From the NCBI GenBank assembly GCA_023678885.1, contig CM043013.1:19996791-20060790 (forward strand): DNA of 64,000 nucleotides. Reading direction: 5' to 3'. The position numbers were made by a program, and so were the translations under genes. A model generated the notes under the pieces. The model was not told the DNA's origin. It worked only from the letters and a program-made list of their open reading frames with translations, and searched no databases. The DNA is from Pogostemon cablin (taxonomy: Eukaryota > Streptophyta > Magnoliopsida > Lamiales > Lamiaceae). This document shows positions 42,625 to 54,604 of this stretch, piece by piece; within the stretch, counting starts at the first letter, position 1; every line of letters begins with the position of its first letter.

Positions 42625-44269
42625 TGATAGGGGTTTTCTCAACACACAAAATAATCCTCAAGTATAAGGATATCAATTGTAGTCGCGAAGATGACCAAGT
42701 TACAATATCGAACCCACGGGACGGATAAATATCAATTTTGTTATCTTCTAGTATATTTTAGACTATGTTTGGTAGTTGAATAGGTTTAATGGATAATAAC
42801 TTCTAATCGAAATAACAAAAAGAAATAGCAAGAGTAGAGAAAAGTGAGTTTTGATCAATAAGAATAATAGGTAGTTCGTCGGGTCATCCAGTTTCACTAG
42901 CAATTCGTATTTTCATGTGATGATGTCCGACTCTGCCCTGTGGTTTGTGGACGCATCACTAGACCATGCAAGTTCACTCTATAGACACAAGTAAATATGC
43001 GCTTGACACGTGTGAATAACATCGGAGCAAGAGATATGCTTCACCCCCCTTTCTAGGTACTATCATAATCAATTATCTTCTACATCTAGAATCTAACCCG
43101 ATTTGATCTCCCTTTTTAGGTACTATAAAGTTATACTCTTCATCATATTCATCAACCCGAATTTAATTCAATTCATGAATATTCATATAAGACAGTTCTA
43201 ATAATACTTCGGAATCCCTTCACTTAGAATTATAACAATAAACCCTGCTCAGTAGTGAACGCACTCAATCAATAACCATGTTATGTATTCAGACTCTACA
43301 CAACGATCATTGATGCACAAAACGACTATGAGTATGGATTAAATATGCAATCTTATATAAAACAAACCACAGGTAGTGTTGTACGGAGTTTTACACACGA
43401 AACACGAATTACATCATGAAACTTTCATAACCCTAGAACTACCAAGGTGGTTCTAGCCCATGATTGATCTAGGAACAATCATGGTTAGATTGATCATTCT
43501 TACTTGAACCTTTAGCGAACTTCTGTCACAGCCCTCCGGATGGATCACCACCTCTACTCTTGTCTCTCTTACGATTGACGATCACAAGCTCTCTTTATTC
43601 TCTGTATGAGCCTCCTTTTATACTTGTAATCACGTCTCTAGGGCTTGGAATGGGCTTTCTAAGTGATCTCACGCGTTTCAGCCTCGAAAATCCAGATAAG
43701 GTAAGTTCTCGCACACAGGTTCGACCACGTCAAACAGGTCGAACCCCTGGCCACAGGTCGAACCCCGCTACTGGAAGAATTCTGTACAGGTTCGACCTTC
43801 TGGACAGGTCGAACCACTTAGGCCTTGGTCGAACCCCAGGTCGAACCTCAGCACTGGACAACTCCCGCTCCCGATTCGACCAACTGGCAAGTCGAACCCA
43901 AACGTCGTGGTTGAATCTTCTTTCTTGCAAACTGGTTCAACCTGATGGCCAGGTCGAACCAGCCGAGTCGTGGTCGAATCCATCTCTGCACGTTCAGCAA
44001 CGTTGGTTCGACCTGCTGTAGAGGTCGAACCCTCCTCCAGCCAGGTCGAACCCACCTAATTCTTGGGCGGTTCGCGTGGCTTCGACTCCGTCTCTTCGAT
44101 TCTTGGCTCTTTCACTCCGTTTTTGCTAAGAAAACACTCAAATAGCTCCACTAACACCTGATTCATGCTAATTCACAATATATATAGGTTTTCCACCTAT
44201 TTCCACATCAAAACTCTCCAAAACTAGCACAAAACATAGCGCCAAACTTGTGAATTTACACACTCATCA
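42625..44269 (-). repeat. Athila 5' LTR
   Basis: 1645 bp. It matches 30354-32009 with about 22 substitutions and an 11-bp deletion near 43937, which removes one F motif. It contains the phased array at 43717-44055. Confidence 0.95.
43717..44055. repeat. Phased GGTTCGACC/GGTCGAACC array in the Athila 5' LTR
   Basis: The same order and spacing as in the 3' LTR, minus one F motif. Two further motifs are hit by C-to-T or G-to-A changes (GGTTGAATC, GGTTCAACC). Confidence 0.9.
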
Positions 44270-44274
44270 GAAGG

Positions 44275-44418
44275 TCACAATACCTACCGATTCTCGAGTT
44301 CGTGTTCCGCCTAGAGACCCAATGGATCAAGCTAGATATGCTTCTGTATTATAGTTTTAGATCTCAGTTTATCGTGATAGGGTCTCAAGTTTTAGGACTT
44401 ATGGATTTATTTCCTACA
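44275..44418 (+). mobile_element. Ty1/copia 5' LTR, second part
   Basis: Continues the LTR interrupted at 30353: ACCTACCGATTCTCGAGTTC through GGATTTATTTCCTACA, matching 49797-49930. Confidence 0.88.
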
Positions 44419-44420
44419 AG

Positions 44421-44432
44421 TGGTATCAGAGC
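44421..44432 (+). other. Copia primer-binding site (initiator tRNA-Met)
   Basis: TGGTATCAGAGC two bases after the LTR end CCTACA. This fixes the element orientation as plus. Confidence 0.9.
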
Positions 44433-47160
44433 CACCCTATGTATGATTTTTTGAGATCAGTAAGGATTGTGATTAGATCCAAATATTTGTGTTCGAATTA
44501 TCATGTAATATCACAATTTTGAATCGAAGGATTGTTATTATTTACCGATTCACGAATTCAATTGTTTTGATAATTAGGTTCATAACATGATTAATGATGT
44601 TATGGTTGAGGATATCGAAATTATGTATCAATTAAATTACTTGACTTGTGTGATTCATAGCGGCTGAATTTTTTAATTACATATAGTTTTTTATATAAAT
44701 ATATGTGTTGATCACATGCGAAAGTTTGGCAATTGGCATGAGCAGATGGGTTTGCTGAATAATAATTTGAATATGAAAACTATTGTAATTATGCTTTTTT
44801 AATAATTTAGATTGAGATTAACGTTTTGAAATCGTTTACTCATATTACGCCCATTATCAAATTTGATTTGATTTAACTAATTGCTGCTTGTATACTATTC
44901 TGCCTATTATATATTTATGGACATGAATTTATGACAGAATTAGTTTAATGTATTCATTATTTGGTTTGTGTACGTGATAAGGAATTATTTGCATTATGGT
45001 GCAATTGTTATTATTTTTTAATACTGAAAACTTCAGGAATTATAATTAATTTCAGTAATTTTTTTATGGAAATAAGAAAAATCTATCATATTTAGTTCAT
45101 ATATTAAATCACGATTCTAATCCAATTATTTATTCGCATTGTGGCCGTATAATTATTATCGGCATTTTATTGGAATGATTAGTACTGGGAATTTAGGATA
45201 ATAGATCAAGAATTATGTATTGGTATTATTTAGAGTAACTAATAATTATTTATGAATTTCCAGATTCAAGAATTAATAACTACTATGGAAAACACTAAGT
45301 GTTTCTGCTATGTATTTTGAATACATACAGTGTTGTGTTCACATGAATGATAGTGGATATTTGTTATGGTCGCTTGTGTGTCTTTGTTATGGGCTGTGTG
45401 TCTTTTGCCACTTGAATGAAATTTAACTTTTGGCAATGTCAGTACTAAATCTGGATTGATGGATAAGAATGCCATTTTACGCGAAAATTGTGTTGCTTTA
45501 TTAATTTATTATGATTACAAATGATTTCGTAATTATAGACACCTCAATTTTGAATTTGTGGTAATAAATTATGACAATAACTGTGATATGATTAAATAAT
45601 AATTACAAATCTTGATTCTTGTAATTATTAAAGCATATATTAAGTTTTTCGCATGCTCATGATTCAAAACGTGTACTACCATATTCTGGATTATTAATAT
45701 TAAGTGGCATGTAGACTTGGATGGGTATATACCTCCTATGACTTATGAAATTATTTGGATTTGAATTGATTACTTCCTAATTTATGTTGGATAATAAGAT
45801 ACTTCTGCCATTCAAGAAATGTGGAGCTTTGGCGATATATGTGGTGCGTAAATTGATTATTGGAATTGGAGTGATATGATTCTCGTGGCGTATATTATCT
45901 GCTTAATTTGATTTAATTATATTCGGTGGTAGTGCTTCAATATTGCCAATAGATTTTGAGATCCTATGCCTTGTAGTTACATGGAGATTTATAAAAAATC
46001 TGTGTGTACATGTGGATTGCTATCATACATGTAAAAGCATTATTCATGTTCTAATTATTTATAGTAGCAATGAACATGGCTTATTAGATTACCATTATGT
46101 CATTTTGGTAAAAGATTTGAAGAGTGCAATTAAATTTTGGTAACTTATATTAATAAGTTTGTGCCACGTTAATTTGATTAATTTAGATATACATTGTTGT
46201 AAGTATATTCAAATTGTTTTGATAAAGAATATTTGCCTAATTTAATTTATTCTAAATTATGGTTTGGAATTCATAATTAAGTTAAGAAATCTTTCATTAT
46301 TTTTAAATTTGTGTGAATCATCATCCTAAATTCCTATTTAGATTGTGGAATTTAATTAAATTAAATTTGGGGAGATATTTTTTAATGTTGTTCAATTAAA
46401 CATAAATATTTATTTAATTGATTTAGTAATTTTTCAATCTAGTCAATCAAAGCATCATGTTGCTATATCAGCCTCTGTGTGGGGTGTGACTTTATTAAAA
46501 TTACATAGATGAGTGTGGAATTATTTACGTGTTCTGTGTTCGGCCCATAGGTAGGTACATCTTGACAGAATAATAGCACACATGTGATAATAAGTATATG
46601 ATAATTATTTAAATTATTTATGTGAACATTTTAGATAGTCTTTTGTTTGACAGAACTTATTATCAATACTTGATTATTACACCAAGATTACCCCTGCAGT
46701 TAATTTTTGTCCACAGACAAGGTTAATATTGCACAAGGTGTCTTGTGATGGGTCCCCAATTAATAATATTGTGCAAATATGTCTTCATGCGGGTATTGAT
46801 CGGCCCAAAGGTAGATAAATATTTAGCCCGAAATACACAAGCACCTGTGGTGTTGAATACGTGACAATTATTTGTTTAACATGTGAGTAATAAGTCGGCC
46901 CAAAGGAAGGCTATTGCTTGACAGTTTTATTGTTAGTATTTGACTACTACGTAGGTCACTTACAAGTTGGTATTGTTGTCATTGGACTTGATACTAATGA
47001 TGTGCTTGATTCCTTGAGACGATTCTAAGTTATTTAAATTTAGAAACATTATAAAGATTAATGCGAGCATGATAAATTATTTTGCAATAATTCTCTGTAC
47101 AATTAAGAAGTCTGCTAATTAAATTTAACCTATATCAACAACAAAAACATTCATGATGAT
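44433..47160 (+). other. Copia internal region, 5' part, no readable gag
   Basis: AT-rich and full of stops. CGGCCCA(A/T)AGG(T/A)AGG recurs at about 46543, 46801 and 46894, each followed by a CTTGACAG- or ATATTTAG-like phrase, suggesting a decayed internal repeat. I cannot recognise a gag domain. Confidence 0.55.
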
Positions 47161-48980
47161 AACTCCAATAATAAAGATAAGAGTAGAAGGCTTCAAGAAA
47201 ATTTGGTCTCAGTAAAGTATAAGGGCAATACAAGAAAATCCATTAAGAAAGCTGCTAAAGACAACTAAAGTACAATCTTTTGTTTACTCCTAAAGGCTTG
47301 TGGAATTATTTTATAATACACCATATTAAGATTACTTAGTATGAATGGTGTTGTGGTGTAGTTAAAAGACAAAAATAGTACTCCACAATATATGGTTACT
47401 AATTGGAGAAATACTAAAGATTGCAGCTTATGGTCTCAATAAAGTTCCAATCAAAGTAGTTGTGAGAACTCTTTGAGTTTTACATATAGTGATGTCCAAT
47501 TAAGGCTAGATCATTGGGATCTACTGAAGAAAATTGGACTCAAATAAATACAAGCTACTTTATTGGTTATGAATAAAGATAAAAGTTTATAATCCAATTA
47601 ACGTATGATATTTGAGACGGGTAATGTGGTATTCTTTGAGAATGTTGATTTGGGGGGAAGAATAATATTAGAGACATTGTCTTTAAGGAGAATTCTATTT
47701 CGACTCCCACATATGCTTTTAAGAATGGTGCAAATCCAGAATAATGATATGACAATGTCAATAATATTTAAGGAATAACAAATTCAACAACCTCAAGAAT
47801 TAATATTACTAAGGAAACCACTGGAGTTGGGAGAAACACAATTCGGATGATTATATAGTTTTTCTCTTAAATAATGAGGACATTATGAAATCTGGTAGAA
47901 CATTCAAACAATGTTCATTAAGTCATGCAAGGTCCAAATACTCGAAAGTAGGTTAATGCTACAAGTTATGAGTTTAAATCAATACAAGATGATCAGGTTT
48001 GCATCTTGGTAAAGGATTATACTCAAAAGAGAAAGAATGCATCGTTATAAGAGACTTTATATCTGGTTTCTAAGAAAGACTCTTTTAAGATAATCGTGAC
48101 ATTAGTAGCATATTTTGATATTGAATTAAATTAAATGGATGTAAAAATAAAGTTTCTTTATGCATGGAATGATCTCAACAGTTTAAGAACTAAAAGGAAA
48201 TCCACCTATGTATTCAAGAAAACTTTCCTGTAAAGGAATCACAACTATCATCATGAAGTAATTGTCTCATTTGATTTTGAGATAAATGTAGATGATTATG
48301 TGATTTAGTGGGAGAAGATTAAAGTTAAACTAAGGGAGACAAGTGCAGTCTCAATCAGATGCCCTAAAGTTAAACTAAAGATTTAAGAAATTTAAAAATA
48401 TTCTATATGTTTTGATTGTTGGAAGTTATTGTATGATGATATCTGCACAAGACCTAATTTGGCTTCTGTTGTTGGTATATTAAGTAGAAATTTAAGTAAC
48501 TCTAACATTGATCTTTACAAGGTATTTACAGAGAACTAAGGATAATATGCTTGCACATAAGAGATCAGATTAGTAGGAGATCATAAAGTAGTCTGATATT
48601 GAGTTTTTTGGATGCCAATACAATATAAGATCCACTTCAGGCTATATCTTTTGTTGGTCTGGAGAGCTATACAAGCAAAAGTATTAAGCAAACACTTTAG
48701 CTCATTAACCATGACAACAAAATCTGTAGCACACTAAGGGGCATTCAAACATGAAATAAAGGTTGCGAAATTTTATCACATAAAGTTTATTGTGATAGTT
48801 AATTCGCAGTAAAGTTTTAACGAAAAGGGTACTATAAGTCAAGCATATTGACATATAATTCTTGGTTGTTAAAGAAAGTATTTTGTGTAGATAAAATTTT
48901 AGTAGAGTTTATTGTGATAGACTCTAAATGAGGATTCGCCACTTATGTATTCAATGCCCTGTATTTGAGATAGCTACTCA
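47161..48980 (+). pseudogene. Decayed Ty1/copia pol (integrase tail, RT, RNase H)
   Basis: Frames are broken, but the order is right. FETGNVVFFENVD and STPTYAFKNGANPE (about 47610-47740) are the region after the integrase core. VSKKDSFKIIVTLVAYFDIE and MDVKIKF (about 48068-48155) are the start of copia RT. TRPN-like and RTKDNMLAHKRSD text (about 48440-48590), then STSGYIFCW-like text (about 48640-48665), is the RNase H side. Many stops and frameshifts lie between them, and the catalytic YVDD cannot be found. This is an ancient copy, older than the Athila lodged in its LTR. Confidence 0.8.
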
Positions 48981-49461
48981 TTTGGGTATTATATGGTTTT
49001 AGAATACATTGGTTTAGTAGGAGTTTATATTTATTGCTCTTTAAAGTTTTTAAGACACTTTGATTTGGATAATTCGATTTTCTACAAAATAAAGTTGATG
49101 GTTTTGAATTCATTGTGAATGCACTAAAGTTAATTTTTCTATTTTGTAATATTTTACATTATGGATTGATCTCACTAAAGATTAAAGTTGGACCAGTTGG
49201 AAATAGATATGATGTTGATCACATTGCATGTAATTTCCATGCTACTCACCATATTTGATCTATGTCATTAATTATACTGATATGGTGATTGTCGGGGTTT
49301 AACCACGATTTGTAATGTGTGAATATCGCGGTAGTTCCATATTAGTCTATGAGATGGACCAGATTGTTAAGTATAGCCTGAAGAGAAATAGCATAAAGTT
49401 GCGCAACTAAAGACTCTTGATATAATTGTTTCGGGAAAAATATATAGCCCAAGTGGGTGAT

Positions 49462-49930
49462 TGTTAGGAAATTTTGATTTCCTCTATAATCTAATTGTGG
49501 GCAATATATTATTATGCAATTATATTAGCTATTTAATTATTTTATGAACTTAATTAAGTGATCCAATTAAGTTGATAAGTCCATGGGCTATAATATTTTG
49601 ATATGGGTCAATTGAGTAGATACTCAATACTACGTGACTAGGTGATTATGGGTGGTCTAGTCAAGTAGTATACAAAAGCTCCCAGGTTATGGTCCCCAAT
49701 AAACTAAGTCGCACATGGTCTTCCCTTCTCTCCATCGGGAGGGATTACTATGGTCCCCATAAGGAATAAGGAGGCTTAGTTGAGGAAGGTCATAATACCT
49801 ACCGATTCTCGAGTTCGTGTTCCATCTAGAGGACCCAATGGATCAAGGTACGCTTCAGTATTATATGTTTAGATCTCTGTTTATCATGATAGGGTCTCAA
49901 GTTTTAGGACTTATGGATTTATTTCCTACA
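49462..49930 (+). mobile_element. Ty1/copia 3' LTR
   Basis: TGTTAGGAAAT...ATTTCCTACA, 469 bp with inverted termini, preceded by a purine-rich CCCAAGTGGGTGAT tract. It aligns with the two parts of the 5' LTR. The viral frame resumes at 49931. Confidence 0.92.
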
Positions 49931-50219
49931 TCCAAGATATGGTCTTAGCAACTTCTCTCTGAAGTTTACTGAGTTCCTTCTTGATCTCATCAATAGGAAC
50001 TAGCTGCATTTCCATCATATTTCCCGTGAGCTCCATAGGGATGGTAATTTTTCCTCCGGTCATTTTGTATATGATGTGATGTTTTCTCTTTTTGAAGCTG
50101 AGAAGCCGTTCCAATCTTCCTACGATGAATCTATCATAAAGATTGAGTCCTGGATCCTCCTTCATGATTCTCATAAGGACTTTATGAGAAATGAATGTCT
50201 GGGAAAAGAATCCAGACAT
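49931..50219 (-). pseudogene. Endogenous pararetrovirus, N-terminal movement-protein segment
   Basis: An open 96-codon stretch containing FISHKVLMRIMKEDPGLNLY and DRFIVGRLERLLSF, then YKMTGGKITIPMELTG and IKKELSKLQREVAKTISW. It stops exactly at the copia 3' LTR. The sense continues at 30037 on the other side of the nested transposons. Assignment to the movement protein is by order and resemblance, not by a decisive motif. Confidence 0.6.
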
Positions 50220-50329
50220 ATCTTCTTACATCTCCTGTATGAAGTTTTCTTCTTCACTCCGACTTATCTTCGGAAGATTCGACTTCACTGAAGAATTCTT
50301 CTTCATAGATACTCTCGTCTGAGGGTATA

Positions 50330-51487
50330 TCTTCAAACTGATATACCTGTACCAGATCTTGGAAGTAAACAACTTCCTTCATTTCTGGAGTTGTTTAGAT
50401 CTGTCGTATTCCCCGCTTCTAGTTCTCTGGGCAATCGGGTGAGATATGCCCTCTAGCTCCATATGTATAGCAGTTACAATCCTTAAATCTTTCATTAGCT
50501 CGTGTAGCTGCTCTTCGGAATGTCTTTCTCATGGGAGTTCTTCATGTACTCCTCTGGTTTGATCCTGAGGATGAAGCTTAATTTCTTAAACTCCATCTTG
50601 TTGGTCAAGACCTTTGCCCTGATTTATAACTTCAGGCCTTTTGTTTAGACAAAAGGATCTTGGTCTTCTAGACCTCCATCCTCCGCTTCTTTGAGTGTAA
50701 GGATGATGTTTCTTCACCCTCTTCTACTTTCTTGGATTTCTTCCAATGATGGCTGAAAGATCGTTACTCTCGCAATATAAGTATATTGTCTTGTTGATTC
50801 CCCTTAATCTATTATAGTTTTTGTGTAGAGATGCTTGATGACACCACCCCGCAATATTCGCTTTGAGGAAAGACATTCTCCTTGCAATTGAATCCAGCTC
50901 ACATGGTTCATATTCTCTGATCATCATTTTTCTCCATAGGCTTGGAATCTTGGCAAAGAACAAGAGGAATACTTCCTCCTCTTTGATCTTCGATTTCTAT
51001 ACTCTATGAAGAGTTTGATGTATTCATCTATGTGACAGATGTCAAGTAGTTCCAGGCTGTATAGGACATTCTTATATTTCTTCTTCTTTTCTTCTTCCAT
51101 TCCTTCGAAGTAGCCTACTCCGATGAAATGGATCTTGAAGATCTTGGCCATGCGATCAACAATATTGCCAAGGTCTTCTCCCTCCATGGCCTCTTTCTTG
51201 ACTTCATTTGAGAGTAACTCCCATGCGCACTTTATTGATCCTTTCAGGCTCATAGTTAGGAATCTTATGAACCCTTCTTTATCAAACTCCAGTGCTCCTC
51301 CTACAATCTTCATTGTATTTGTCCACTCATCGATCAAGGTCTCTCTGTTCTTGAAGTCTAGAGTGTCGACGTTTAGAATCAACCCGTATGGATTTATTGG
51401 TTCAAGGTGAGACCGACCATATGGGGTGTCGTGTAAATTAGAACCTCGAATTCGTCTTGCTCCTGTTGACATTCCTATTGCCTTCAT
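50330..51487 (-). pseudogene. Endogenous pararetrovirus capsid-like region with zinc-knuckle relic
   Basis: The frame 50924-51487 contains INPYGLILNVDTLDFKNRET, LIDEWTNTMKIVGGAL, FIRFLTMSLKGSIKCAW and LLDICHIDEYIKLFIEYR. This helical pattern is like the capsid domains of Caulimoviridae. Further on (50431-50478) lies a CCHC-like knuckle, C-Y-T-Y-G-A-R-G-H-I-S-P-D-C, in which the second cysteine position is Tyr. Capsid plus zinc knuckle upstream of the movement protein is the order of cavemo- and solendoviruses rather than badnaviruses. Frames break between 50724 and 50924, and the knuckle lies in a separate frame. Confidence 0.65.
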
Positions 51488-52480
51488 CTTGAAATTTCCT
51501 TGGTTATGGGATGTCTCTTCTTGTCTTACTTTATGGACTCCATGTGATCCAGAAGTCCTTAATTTTAGCTTAGATCATGTTGCATATAAGGAGCCTGAGG
51601 CTGCTGTTGAGAGTTTGAAGTTTCTCCAACGTTCATTTTTTAGATCTATAATAGATTGTCCTTGGAAGGACTCATATAAATCTTGTAGATCCTCAAGATT
51701 CGCTCTTTCCATCCGGGGATGTGGATTCTCCTCGAAGGATAGCAATCATCTTCTTACTCTCTGTGTTTGGTATTGTGACCTCCGTCGTCTGTCCGTTTTG
51801 GTGTAAAAGGGGTTCTATTCCAAAGGTTGGTGGTAACCTTCCTCCTGGTCTTCTCTTGGTCAGTTTGGTTTCCAGGTGTTCTACTTGATTGATCAACTTC
51901 TTGAAACGGTCAAGTTGTTTGTTCTGCAGCGTCTCCACCTTATCCATCTTGAGGCTTATCTCAAATATCGTCTTGGACATGTTTTGACAATATTCTCCAA
52001 AGAATTTCACCATCTTTTGTATTTCTCTAAGTTCTTGGTTCATCTTAGAGTTATCTGCTTCAATCTCTTTCCACTCCGTCATGTGGACCACCATGAAAAG
52101 TGATGTGGCTTGAAGATCTCTCTTGGACCTTGATTTGGTCGTCTTCTCTATTGCTCATGTCTGGGAACATGGCCATGGATCTCAGTGAAACTGTGGAGTT
52201 CCACTATGTTTCTCAACACCTCCTTGGAGTATCGTATCTCATTCTGATGGCCTTCCTCCAGATGTTCTTCCTCGGTGTAATTGGCGCGGGCCTCAGCCCG
52301 TTTCCATCCTTGTCTGAGACCTTTCCAGAATCGGTTGTTGGCCTCAACTTTCTTTTCTACTTATTGTCTATACAAAATATTATAGTATTATTGTATAGAG
52401 CTGCTTGTTTCATCATATCCAATGGGCAGAAGGCGATGTTGCTCCAGTTCAGAATAGGGCCATTGGTCCTGTCATAATCG
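51488..52480 (-). pseudogene. Endogenous pararetrovirus, N-terminal coiled-coil region
   Basis: The frame 51693-52094 (WKEIEADNSKMNQELREIQK, FEISLKMDKVETLQNKQLDR, FKKLINQVEHLETKLTKR) has a clear heptad pattern. It ends in a proline/serine-rich linker before the capsid-like part. Upstream, to about 52480, the minus strand has short frames (AMAMFPDMSNREDDQ) interrupted by stops. It is probably the start of the viral polyprotein. The plus-strand frames here are shadows. Confidence 0.55.
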
Positions 52481-52582
52481 GACGTCGAATTTTCGTTCGG
52501 ATTCATATTCTTTGAAACTCTCCTCTCGTTAAGTGATACAAGTTTATAATAATATTTTCATTCAATAATTAAATAAACCTAG

Positions 52583-52595
52583 GGTTCTAATACTA
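52583..52595 (-). other. Decayed pararetroviral primer-binding site
   Basis: The minus strand reads TAGTATTAGAACC. It aligns with the initiator tRNA-Met primer site over its full length, with three differences, all transitions. It lies just upstream of the first viral coding sequence, where caulimovirid minus-strand synthesis starts, and so marks one end of the linear copy. Confidence 0.6.
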
Positions 52596-52599
52596 TTTT

Positions 52600-54089
52600 G
52601 AGCCGAAATCAAATGAAATTAAGCCTTTAGAATCAAGTATAGTTATGTTTAGAAACCTAGTGGCATTTTCATAAATAGCATGGTGGAAATTAGACTTGGC
52701 AATAGCAAAAGGACCAATTTTGAGAATTTTCATAACTTAAGGACTAAAAATGGATTCCTCCATTCCTGGAGGACCATTTTTGAAATTATCCGTTAATTAA
52801 AGTGTAGTTAGGTGTAACTTGAATTTTGTTGTTTATAAGAACATTTAATTGTATTTCGACTTTGTGTCGATAGTATGAATTTTTGGCTTTTTAGGGTTTA
52901 CCTACTCTTACTTTGATATGCATGGATAAATTGATTAATGCAGGTAGTAATTAAGAGTAAAGTCTGATACTTCGTGATATTTATAATTTTATAGGCAACC
53001 CTAATTCAATTCCCTTCGACCATTTGGTACATTGTTTACCACTGCCTCTTTTAATCATTGTCATGAGTTTCCTAATGCCCAGAGAGAAAAACTTGAATTA
53101 CAGAGAGGAATAATTCTTTTTGTGCCCCTTGGTTCTACCAGTATATTTTTCTTGGTACTCCGTTTCATATTCAAGCTCCCTTTCAAAGTGCATCTGACAT
53201 TTGCAACATGTAGCATAAGTGGGTAACGAACTATTAGCTTACACTAAATATGAATGCAACCTATTCAAGTTCTTCGCGCCATTGTGATTGTATATATTAT
53301 ATTGTCTTGTTTAGAAATTGATTTGTGTGTTTAGTTGGTTTCATTGGAAGGTATCAATAGATCATAGTACAATATAAGTTATATCATTGTGATGTGTTTG
53401 TTTCTTCGTCTCTTTCGAGAAAAAATAGCAGTAACTTCCCCTTTAAAAGATCAAGTTGCTCGACATATCTAATCAAACAATAGAAATACAACTGTTGTCT
53501 CGAGCAATCACAAAGATGTGCATATATTAATGAATAGGGGAGCTAATAAACTTTTGTATGATGCTGCTATCTTGGATGTCAGACCACAAATGTTTTGAAA
53601 GTCTTCATATTTCAATTTTCGCTGGATATTCTTACTGCACTTTGTATCTAATGTTTGAAAGTTTTTTTTCCCAAAAAAGGATGTAGGAGAACATTATGTC
53701 ATTATGTTTCCTTTTGTAGTTAGTTACTTTGTTGTTCAGTTAAACTACGCAAGGTAGTTGATTTTTCAATTAATTCTATATCTTCTTCTTGTCACTCTAT
53801 TTACTTTTTATAGAAATCGGATTTGGATGTCTTTGGATACCTAAATTTTCTACCCTTCTTTCATCTTCTTCTTTCATCTAAGATTGTCTAAAATTTGGTC
53901 TACGAATCGTTATATTCATCTTTGACTTCTAATGATGGCAATGTTTAACTAATGGATATGTTAGACAGATAAATACGTACTTTGCATTTTAGTTTTTACA
54001 TAACTACCATACAATTTGTTGTCTTGCAATACGAAATGTTAACGGTACAAAATTTTCTTATTTTAAAAGAGTTTGCTTGGTTGTTTCAG
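52600..54089. other. Flank between pararetrovirus and ISWI pseudogene
   Basis: The 52695-52800 part (GGACTAAAAATGG, GGACCATTTTTGAAATTAT) is an inverted relative of 22755-22870. The remainder, including plus-strand frames near 53032 and 53982, shows no domain I recognise. It may be intronic sequence of the lost ISWI gene. Confidence 0.4.
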
Positions 54090-54604
54090 TTGTTCAATTT
54101 GATCATTTGGCTTGAGATTGTCCACACACTAGGCATCTGGATGAATGAAATCAAAAGGTTTTTTACATTACTACACGTTGTTAAGTTTCTTGGAGATCCT
54201 GCCGAAAGAGTAAGTTTGCATTACCATATGAAATATTGCTTTGCCAACATTGTCTTACTTCTTTTCTAATCTCTTAATTTTTGTTCTTTCAGATATAGAT
54301 ATGTGCGGAATTGCTTGCTGTTGGAAATTTTTATGTTTAGATTAGAAGTTTTTTATGGCCATCAAGGAGAAAACTACCCTATGAGGATTTAGTTGGCGGT
54401 ACATCATCATTGATGAAGCTCATTTGATCAAGTGTGAGAATTAGTCCCTTCTATATAAAACGATTAGACTTTTTAATACTAACTACGAACTTCCAATTAC
54501 AGGAACACCTCGAAGCTCATTGGATAAGGCGTGAGAATTAATCCCTTCTATAAGAAACGATGACACTTTTAATATTAACTACAGACTTCTAATTAAAGGA
54601 ACGC
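54090..54604 (+). pseudogene. ISWI chromatin-remodelling ATPase fragment (CHR11/CHR17-like)
   Basis: The segment after TTTCAG reads TLGIWMNEIKRFF then VKFLGDPAER|GTAAGT. A retained intron ends TTTCAG at about 54290. Next come ELLAVGNFYV, a stop, MAIKEKTTL, a stop, then FSWRYIIIDEAHLIKCEN, a stop, and TIRLFNTNY...PITGTP. These are the helicase strands around motif II (DEAH) of plant ISWI ATPases, which slide nucleosomes. Stops replace several conserved positions, and introns are retained, so it is a DNA-level duplicate, not a retrocopy. About 54530-54604 repeats the KCEN...ITGT part in tandem (~95 bp earlier). No full ATPase remains. Confidence 0.88.

Larger units (their letters stand above)
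30354..44269 (-). mobile_element. Athila-type Ty3/gypsy retrotransposon, nearly complete
   Basis: A 13.9-kb element with LTRs 30354-32009 and 42625-44269 and a 5-bp target duplication GAAGG (30349-30353 and 44270-44274). On the minus strand it has a tRNA-Asp-type primer site, gag, a spacer, protease-RT-RNase H, integrase, a third ORF, a polypurine tract and the 3' LTR. The primer site and the extra ORF after integrase place it in the Athila/Tat lineage. I count about 22 substitutions and one 11-bp deletion between the LTRs (about 1.3%), so the insertion is recent. It sits inside the 5' LTR of a copia element. It carries at least three in-frame stops plus a frame change, so this copy is not autonomous. 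Confidence 0.95.

Noticed and set aside
47567..47761. Minus-strand frame in the copia interior
   Set aside because: The plus strand there carries recognisable copia pol text. The minus frame is a shadow.
52100..52477. Plus-strand 125-codon frame at 52.1 kb
   Set aside because: It lies opposite the pararetroviral N-terminal region. The hydrophobic translation is what acidic/polar coding gives in antisense.
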